Below the pieces are notes generated by a model, which saw nothing but the letters and a program-made list of their open reading frames with translations, made no database searches and was not told the origin of the DNA. From the NCBI GenBank assembly GCA_002733945.2, contig NVXO02000003.1, positions 249,782 through 262,084 on the forward strand: 12,303 nucleotides of DNA, read 5' to 3'. Shown here piece after piece: positions 6,664 through 12,303 of the stretch. The position numbers and the translations under genes are program-made. Numbering within the stretch: position 1 is the first letter of the stretch; each line of letters begins with the position of its first letter. This DNA is from Sulfurimonas sp. Its GTDB lineage: Bacteria > Campylobacterota > Campylobacteria > Campylobacterales > Sulfurimonadaceae.

Positions 6664-7514
6664 AAAGAGTAAACCTCCTTAAGTTCAGTTTTCGTACATA
6701 CTTGAATTTTAATAAGACTTCCAGAAGATGTAAACTGAAAGGTACTAACCTCTTCCATAATTACAAAACTTTTTCCATCTGTATAACTTTCTCCATCCCA
6801 AGGTTGGTAATCATAATAGAGTCTTAGTGTGTCATTAGTATCTATACCAACTGCATAAGCTGTCCATGCAAGTTGATAGTATTCGTATACATCTACTCCC
6901 GTAAAGTTATTGGCAGTGAGACTATTTCCTACTCTAGGGACAAACTCATTTATATTAGGACCTGATTTTATAGGGTGCATAGAAGCATTTTGGTTACTAA
7001 TCGGACTCCCATCCCATCCATAACCACTAAGAGCACTACTATCGGCACCTACAAAGTAAATAGCTGCATCATTAATGCTAGTTCCACTTTGATGAGATAA
7101 GATAGCAATGGTATTGTTGATATCAGTCGTATTTGTCTCAGGTGAGATTAAAAGAGTTGCACTTGAAGCATTAATGTCGATGATTCCACTCCAACTTGGT
7201 TTAGTCGTTCCTCTAAAACCTTCGATATCACTACCTACCCACTCTAAAATCTTATAACTACTTCCACTAGCATTTCCAATAGACAAAAAATCTGTACTAC
7301 TTCTTGTTATGACAGAATCTTTTATTCGATACTGTAGTCTTGATGCTATCATTTCAACTGCAAATTGACTTTTTGCTTGTAGCCCATTGTTTATACTTGA
7401 GAAAATAAAACTTTTATATGCTTGAGCCAGAAACTCAACTCCAAATTTTCCAATAATTCCCATAATGACAATGACAAAGATAAGCTCTATCATAGTAAAT
7501 CCAAGACGCCGCAT
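6639..7514 (-). CDS. PilW/GspJ-like minor (pseudo)pilin
   Basis: The 291-residue protein has the class III (prepilin) leader MRRLG, cleaved before FTMIELIFVIVIMGIIG, with the conserved Glu at mature position 5. The following helix (VEFLAQAYKSFIFSSINNGLQAKSQFAVEMIASRLQYRI) is the typical pilin N-terminal stem, and AVEMIASRLQYRI resembles the PilW/GspJ arrangement. The large globular part is Ser/Thr/Asn-rich with a C-terminal pair of Cys (VCTKTELKEVYSLC), the only two in the protein, which probably form a disulfide. It has four D/E-X-N-X-S/T sequons (DINAS, ETNTT, DINNT, DTNDT). Start ATG 7514 shares a base with the previous stop (TAATG) and has AGAGGA 7 nt upstream; the end overlaps the PilX-like gene by 25 nt. 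The product is expected in the inner membrane before assembly and at the pilus tip afterwards. Confidence 0.88.
   Translation of the reverse strand: MRRLGFTMIELIFVIVIMGIIGKFGVEFLAQAYKSFIFSSINNGLQAKSQFAVEMIASRLQYRIKDSVITRSSTDFLSIGNASGSSYKILEWVGSDIEGFRGTTKPSWSGIIDINASSATLLISPETNTTDINNTIAILSHQSGTSINDAAIYFVGADSSALSGYGWDGSPISNQNASMHPIKSGPNINEFVPRVGNSLTANNFTGVDVYEYYQLAWTAYAVGIDTNDTLRLYYDYQPWDGESYTDGKSFVIMEEVSTFQFTSSGSLIKIQVCTKTELKEVYSLCKEKTIF
6674..6680 (-). promoter_or_regulatory. Strong ribosome binding site of the PilX/GspK-like gene
   Basis: AAGGAGG on the - strand, inside the upstream pilin gene, is a full anti-SD match 10 nt from the ATG at 6663. The spacing is rather long, but no better in-frame start is nearer. 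It shows that the overlapping ORF is truly translated. Confidence 0.75.
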
Positions 7515-8143
7515 TAAAACATCCTCTTATAATAATCTACACTACCAATATTAGCACTTTGCATTCTAAGTATAGTAACTGTTTTTGCATTAGAGTCTTT
7601 TACAGTGAGAGCTAGAAACTTGACATTATTTACTCTAGTTACATTTAAGTCACCAGTATAATTTATGTTTTTATATCCATTAGCAGTTCCACTAGTTAAG
7701 GTGTTTGTATAGATATCTTCTCCTGTCACTTGGTTCGCAGCATCATTTAAGTCAAAAACATTAATACCGGCTATTGGAGTGGACGAATCCTGAGGTGTAG
7801 TTGCATTCTCATCCAGACATCTTCTATGAAATGGTTGATTTATATGACCAGGACGTATTTTTGTTGTATTGTCACATTGATTTGCAATGTCAAGAACTCT
7901 TGATGTATAGCTGATATTAATATCTTGCATAGATTTTTCATCCCACACACCAGCTACTGAACCCATAATTACAGCAGAAGCTGCAAAAATTGTTTCTTGG
8001 ACAATATTACTTTCTATTCCCTTGTTAGTTACTTGTGTCATCATAGGAAGCGATATTACCGAAATTGCAATGATGACAATAGCGAAGATAAGTTCTATCA
8101 TGGTAAAAGCAAATCGTGAGCTTAAAGAATACTTTCTTACCAC
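7514..8143 (-). CDS. PilV/GspI-like minor (pseudo)pilin, GTG start
   Basis: The 209-residue protein has a prepilin leader MVRKYSLSSRFA and mature start FTMIELIFAIVIIAISVISLP, with Ala instead of Gly before the cleavage point and the Glu at +5 kept. The tail of the helix (MMTQVTNKGIESNIVQETIFAASAVI) fits PilV/GspI-like minor pilins. The globular part holds exactly two Cys (NQC and RRC), about 23 residues apart, and three D/E-X-N-X-S/T sequons (DINIS, DENAT, DLNVT). The start is GTG at 8143 with AGGAG 6 nt upstream. The nearby ATG at 8145 is out of frame and forms the last codons (Met-Trp-stop) of the adhesin gene, so the two genes overlap by 7 nt. The pilin and the adhesin are therefore probably made from one message in a coupled way. 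The exact ortholog (PilV, GspI, MshD) is not settled. Confidence 0.87.
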   Translation of the reverse strand: MVRKYSLSSRFAFTMIELIFAIVIIAISVISLPMMTQVTNKGIESNIVQETIFAASAVIMGSVAGVWDEKSMQDINISYTSRVLDIANQCDNTTKIRPGHINQPFHRRCLDENATTPQDSSTPIAGINVFDLNDAANQVTGEDIYTNTLTSGTANGYKNINYTGDLNVTRVNNVKFLALTVKDSNAKTVTILRMQSANIGSVDYYKRMF

Positions 8144-11100
8144 ATACTTCTCCTATTTATGATCGCTGTTCCTGGATGCTTTGTCGTAGTAGTTGTTTCT
8201 TTTCTACCACTCCAGTCTGAATTTAGTTTGTTAAACTCAACTGAAAATTGATTTTTAGTAGCATTTGAGTCATCTTGGTTATATATCAGCCAGCTACTAG
8301 AATTTATTTCCATCGTTGTTCTATATGTATACCCTTCACTTGCATCATAACTCAGGTTTAGTGTTGTAGGATTTGCATTGACTAAAGAACTAGCATCAAC
8401 TATATCAGTAGCTGTGCCTGTTTCACCTTTTTGAATAACTGAACTTACATTCCCATCATTACTCACATTGTGGAAAGGGTTTACATACCAGCGAATATCA
8501 TCTGTACGCTTAGTACTTGGTAATAATGTCTTGTTACAATCTACACCACCACTATCCGTAGCATAACAAAAAACTTCATAATAGATATTGGCATTTTTTT
8601 GCTCTGCATCTGTTGTAATCTGGTATCTCTGTTTTGAAGCATGACTTCTACCATAATAGTGTTTTAAAGCAATACTACTGTTTAAGTCTTTACTTCCTTG
8701 TGTTGTCTTGTTATTTACTAGATTAGCATTAAAAGTACAACCTGAGAGAGTAGTGCAATTTACATCATAACTAATAAATGTAATCTCCTCAGGATTTATT
8801 GTTTGGGTAACATCTCTGTTATAATTTAAATTGAGTCGTGTATTTGCTGAACCATTTAAAGCTTTTGGAAAACTAGTTACTGCTATGGGAATAGGAGCAA
8901 TACTATTATTTAAGTCGGCTTTTAGAGAAGTTCCTATCTCTGTTGTGTTTTCATCATATATATGAAGTCTGTATTGATAAGCGGTTGGTAAACTAATATT
9001 TGACTTGCTAATAGTTATATTTAAGGGTTTTGCATAACAACCATCGACAAAGTTACTAAGTGTTTGGTTGTTCTCTCCTTGAGCAATTATGCTCCCGTTT
9101 AAATGATAAGACATGTTTTCATCTACGTTGAGATCTGAAGTATAAATGAAAGAGTTAGCAGCTAAAGAAGCTTGGTTTAAACCAATACTAGAGTTTATGT
9201 TAGAAAGGTCAAACTTATAAGGGTGAAAAGTCACAAACATATCGCTAACATTTATTCCAGTATCAGCATTATCATGCTCAGAACTGATGTCGCATCCATT
9301 TAAACTTGAATACAACTCAGTTTGTGTTAAAGATGAGTTGAGTACACAATCTTGAGTAATTGATCCATCAATATTTAAACGAAATAGATTAATTCCATTA
9401 GTATCTGTTTGCTTATGGTGTTTCATGTAAAGGGGATTGTTATCAACCGTTGTCCAGCTTGTGTCTATGATGTTGAACTTGTATCGACCTACTTGTGTAA
9501 ATGTGGGTAGGTCTAGGTTGATACTTCCATTCGCTATTCGATAAGAAAGAGTAGTGTTAGACTCATCATTACATGTTGTAAGTGCTGTTGATGGAGACCA
9601 TATGTATTGTGTGAAATCCTCAGAGTTAAATGTTCCGTAAAGTTTTGTATAACCGTTTGAACCTGTTGTATTTATATAATTTGTAGCATTTATTTCCATA
9701 TTATATATATACCCAGCTGCTAGATCTGTAGCCTTGGAAGTGGAAGATAGGTTGTCTATTATTTTGAGTGCTGGTAAGAGTGTCTGGTTAGCGTCGTTAA
9801 ACTGAAATGTAAAAGCTTCAGGACGAATTGATAGGTTGTCAGCAGAACATGTAAGCTTGGTATTAAGCCCATAAATACACGCCATACAAATTGTTAGTTC
9901 TTCTTCATTCATGCCATTTGCACCACTACCACTTCCATTATTACCACATAGTTGTGCTACTTTTCCAGTGTTATTTGAACATGATGCACCACCATAACTT
10001 GGAAAATCTATTAATTTCCAGTCTGGATTATTAGAGTTTGGGTGTTCTATAGTCTGTAGTCCGCCGTTTGCGTCTAAGGGGTATGAAATTCTAAATGCAG
10101 CATTCTCTCTAGCTTCTTTGTAGAAATCAGAAGCTGGATTTAAGAGAGTTCTTTTTGCTATAATCGCTTGATTAATTGCATTTTTATTAAATGTATTAGA
10201 AGTGTTATCGTCAAAGACTATCCAAACTTTTTCATTTATGGAACTTGCAAGTTCTTGACACGAGACTTCTGCTGAATGAAATGCAGCGGCATCAATAAAC
10301 TCAACTGCTACTATTGCCGATCTTGATGTAAGTATATCATTTTCATCTATGGAGATAACATTAAAGTTACCAACCCTTTGTGTTATTTGGGTTGGTAAAT
10401 TGTAATATTTTTCATTAGCATTATAATAATTGTTATGGACAACATTAAATGCACCTTTTTGAGCACTATATTGATAGTTTGAGGTTGAACACATTTTTAA
10501 TTCAGAACCGAGTTTTAAAGTGTAAGGGATAGATGCTGTAGAGGTTTGTAAAGTGTAAGAAGCATTTACATTAAGTGTCATGTTAACATCTTGTGTTCCT
10601 GCTGTGGTTATAATATCATAGTATGTATAAAAATAATCATTTGTATTGAGGTCACCAATAGGAATACCATTAATAGAACCATCCGATACACTACCGCCAT
10701 TTAAAGCAATATCGCTGTCATCAATAGTACTCTTAAAAGAGGAATTTAAAGCTAAGTACGTAGAGTCCCTTACATATTTTGCTTGTGTTGTATTTATGTC
10801 CTGTATAGTAAGGTTCACATCTTTTACTAGTACATCTGAATCGACAAGATTTTTCAAGTAAATACTAACCGTAATAGGTTCTTCAGGGGTTACATAACCG
10901 ACGATTCTTGGGTTTTGTGAACCATTGTTATCTTCAGTAAAAAATTTGTTAAGTTGTTTATAAGCATAGTCATAACAGAAGCTTGGTTCATAAACATCAG
11001 TAGAAAAGGCTATAAGACCTGGAAAAAACTGATCACCTGTTCCCCCAATATTTTTTGCACTTAGTCTCAATATTGTTGTAGATTGTGTTGTATCCATAGC

Positions 11101-12228
11101 ATTAGAGACATTAAATTCATCACTGTCAGTTCCAGGGTAGTAGCTAATAGTTGAGTCTATAGGTACTCCAAAACTAGAGATAGAACCATTGAAAGCTCCA
11201 GTAAGAGGATTTGTTGCATTTGAAATAGTTGTAAAGTTGGTTGTTTTTTTATCTTGAATCTCTAAAAGATCATATTGAAGTTTTTTCTCTCCACCTGAGC
11301 CATAAAAAAGCATTTTTGCATTTACTGGAGCCTGTTTAGGTGTTAAAAACCCTGTTATGTTTATATCAATCGATTTAGTTGAATTTGGTATTAAAGGTAT
11401 TAGAGGCTGGAAGCCATGAAAGATGGCAATATTTTTTGGTTTTGGTTTTGGTGTTACTGCTGCGATGTTACTATGACTATAGATTACGATTAACTGCCAG
11501 TTACCCCAAAAACCTATGCGTACATTATCAAAACTAGACAAGTCATCCGCCCAAAAGTAAGTAGGATAGTCTTCTCCTGCACTTGCTTTAATATTTCCAA
11601 CAGTGTAACTATTTGTATCTCCTCTAGTATAAGAGTTTTGAAGAATACTTGTAACATCCTCATATGCTTGATAAAAAGATCTATGACCCCCATCGAACCC
11701 AGTACCATTTCCCCAAAAGTCATGGTACCAGACTTTATCAGCTGTCAAAAGGTGTTGAGTCCCACTCGCATCTATCATAGATACATTATTTCTTCCTATA
11801 ATTCCACCTTTCTTATTACTATTACTAAAAGTTTGATTGTAATTTGCTTCGTCATCTCCAGTAATATTTCCTTGCCAGTACAAACCTGCATATAAAATAT
11901 CTTGTCCATCAATATCATTCGGTAATATTAATGTTTCAGTAGAAGAATTTAATGGAATTGTTGTAGTACTTACAGAGTTTTTATAGATGGTAGTTGCATC
12001 AAATAAATAACCATCATAGTCATTATTACAAGCCGCATTTCCATCATCAACACACTCTACTGATGAGGCTATGGAAGCATAATCACCATATATAATGTTG
12101 TCAGCTGTATTAAAGGCAGACTCAAAAGGATTTAAATAGTTTATTCTATTGCCTACAGCAAGAAGAGAAGAGGATAGCAAGGAGAAAAGAAGCATAGTTC
12201 TAATAAATATTTGCTTGATTTTTTCCAT
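8137..12228 (-). CDS. Giant exported adhesin-like protein of a minor-pilin cluster (MshQ/DUF6701-like)
   Basis: The 1363-residue protein has a signal peptide (MEKIKQIFIRTMLLFSLLSSSLLA, cleavage after A24). Residues about 80-410 look like a surface beta-sandwich module known from bacterial fimbrial/DUF11-type proteins: ILYAGLYWQGN (W118), YEDVTSIL (D191), FWGNWQLIVIYS (W244), IAIFHGFQ, ITGFLTPKQAPV and FFPGLIAFSTDVYEPS. Residues about 440-575 form a DUF11-like segment (PITVSIYLKNLVDSDVLVKDVNLTI). A Gly/Ser linker and CMAC lie near 760-784. CSADNLSIRPEAFTFQF (from C794) resembles the conserved start of the DUF6701 domain of MshQ-like proteins. The C-terminal part has YYGRSHASKQRY (near 1187) and IRWYVNPFHN (W1247). 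It has 18 Cys and 20 D/E-X-N-X-S/T sequons. There is no membrane anchor, barrel or LPXTG. It is first of four overlapping genes followed by three minor pilins, so it probably sits at a pilus tip. The function is inferred; domain names need a profile search. Confidence 0.78.
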   Translation of the reverse strand: MEKIKQIFIRTMLLFSLLSSSLLAVGNRINYLNPFESAFNTADNIIYGDYASIASSVECVDDGNAACNNDYDGYLFDATTIYKNSVSTTTIPLNSSTETLILPNDIDGQDILYAGLYWQGNITGDDEANYNQTFSNSNKKGGIIGRNNVSMIDASGTQHLLTADKVWYHDFWGNGTGFDGGHRSFYQAYEDVTSILQNSYTRGDTNSYTVGNIKASAGEDYPTYFWADDLSSFDNVRIGFWGNWQLIVIYSHSNIAAVTPKPKPKNIAIFHGFQPLIPLIPNSTKSIDINITGFLTPKQAPVNAKMLFYGSGGEKKLQYDLLEIQDKKTTNFTTISNATNPLTGAFNGSISSFGVPIDSTISYYPGTDSDEFNVSNAMDTTQSTTILRLSAKNIGGTGDQFFPGLIAFSTDVYEPSFCYDYAYKQLNKFFTEDNNGSQNPRIVGYVTPEEPITVSIYLKNLVDSDVLVKDVNLTIQDINTTQAKYVRDSTYLALNSSFKSTIDDSDIALNGGSVSDGSINGIPIGDLNTNDYFYTYYDIITTAGTQDVNMTLNVNASYTLQTSTASIPYTLKLGSELKMCSTSNYQYSAQKGAFNVVHNNYYNANEKYYNLPTQITQRVGNFNVISIDENDILTSRSAIVAVEFIDAAAFHSAEVSCQELASSINEKVWIVFDDNTSNTFNKNAINQAIIAKRTLLNPASDFYKEARENAAFRISYPLDANGGLQTIEHPNSNNPDWKLIDFPSYGGASCSNNTGKVAQLCGNNGSGSGANGMNEEELTICMACIYGLNTKLTCSADNLSIRPEAFTFQFNDANQTLLPALKIIDNLSSTSKATDLAAGYIYNMEINATNYINTTGSNGYTKLYGTFNSEDFTQYIWSPSTALTTCNDESNTTLSYRIANGSINLDLPTFTQVGRYKFNIIDTSWTTVDNNPLYMKHHKQTDTNGINLFRLNIDGSITQDCVLNSSLTQTELYSSLNGCDISSEHDNADTGINVSDMFVTFHPYKFDLSNINSSIGLNQASLAANSFIYTSDLNVDENMSYHLNGSIIAQGENNQTLSNFVDGCYAKPLNITISKSNISLPTAYQYRLHIYDENTTEIGTSLKADLNNSIAPIPIAVTSFPKALNGSANTRLNLNYNRDVTQTINPEEITFISYDVNCTTLSGCTFNANLVNNKTTQGSKDLNSSIALKHYYGRSHASKQRYQITTDAEQKNANIYYEVFCYATDSGGVDCNKTLLPSTKRTDDIRWYVNPFHNVSNDGNVSSVIQKGETGTATDIVDASSLVNANPTTLNLSYDASEGYTYRTTMEINSSSWLIYNQDDSNATKNQFSVEFNKLNSDWSGRKETTTTTKHPGTAIINRRSMW
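8150..8154 (-). promoter_or_regulatory. Ribosome binding site fixing the GTG start of the PilV-like gene
   Basis: AGGAG on the - strand lies 6 nt before the GTG at 8143, inside the last codons of the adhesin gene. No in-frame ATG gives a full prepilin leader. Confidence 0.7.
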
Positions 12229-12263
12229 AATGTACCCCTATAGTATTTGAAAATCTTGAAATA

Positions 12264-12272
12264 ATTATAGCA
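12264..12272 (-). promoter_or_regulatory. Extended -10 promoter of the adhesin-minor pilin operon
   Basis: The - strand reads TGCTATAAT 36 nt before the ATG at 12228, in an AT-rich stretch without a clear -35. AGGGG 6 nt before the ATG serves as ribosome site. The 75 nt left of the operon show no other gene. Confidence 0.65.
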
Positions 12273-12303
12273 TAATTAAATATAATAATTAATCTCCCTT
12301 TAA

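Noticed and set aside
8137..12228. Giant protein as a PilY1 homolog or an autotransporter
   Set aside because: I see no MIDAS-type DxSxS, no PilY1 propeller signature and no C-terminal barrel ending in Phe; the end is RRSMW.
1..12303. Mobile element, CRISPR array, tRNA or phage genes
   Set aside because: No repeat arrays, transposase-like ORFs, terminal inverted repeats or cloverleaf-like sequences were found; gaps between genes are all under 90 nt.

Overview
The window is about 12.3 kb of AT-rich, densely coded DNA that looks like a chromosomal segment of a Campylobacterota (epsilonproteobacterial) genome, most likely from a free-living Sulfurimonas-like relative. I infer this from the gene order purE - DUF3972-type protein - (insertions) - glyQ, which I recall from Campylobacter. 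The short RecG, the long HPF, the TATAAT-type -10 boxes without clear -35 boxes, and the FTMIEL-type prepilin leaders also fit. No tRNA, rRNA, transposon or CRISPR array was seen.

Left part, + strand (1-3502): the 3' end of purE, a small winged-helix/coiled-coil protein (DUF3972-like), a DUF89/ARMT1-like metal-dependent phosphatase, an outer-membrane beta-barrel-like protein and glyQ. The first four are separated by about 10 nt or overlap. glyQ follows after 50 nt and has its own possible -10 box. A possible terminator follows glyQ. A second + strand unit (3587-5541) holds an unlisted 36-codon single-membrane-span ORF and recG. A perfect 28-bp palindrome at 5536-5563 closes recG and faces the convergent hpf gene.

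Right part, - strand (12228 down to 5570): a four-gene block with overlapping ends. It encodes a 1363-residue exported adhesin-like protein, then PilV/GspI-like, PilW/GspJ-like and PilX/GspK-like minor (pseudo)pilins. Downstream on the same strand lies hpf (long ribosome hibernation factor) with its own extended -10 promoter. The block resembles the minor-pilin plus large-tip-protein sets of type IV pili (PilVWX-PilY1; MshD/O/P/Q), but the large protein has no recognisable PilY1 propeller or vWA domain.

The most striking observation is that these four exported proteins carry 28 D/E-X-N-X-S/T sequons (20 in the giant protein), the acceptor motif of the bacterial PglB N-glycosylation system. 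I found none in the other genes of the window. This suggests a heavily N-glycosylated pilus tip or surface adhesin complex. Pilus ATPase, platform, prepilin peptidase and pgl genes are not in the window, so assembly must rely on genes elsewhere.
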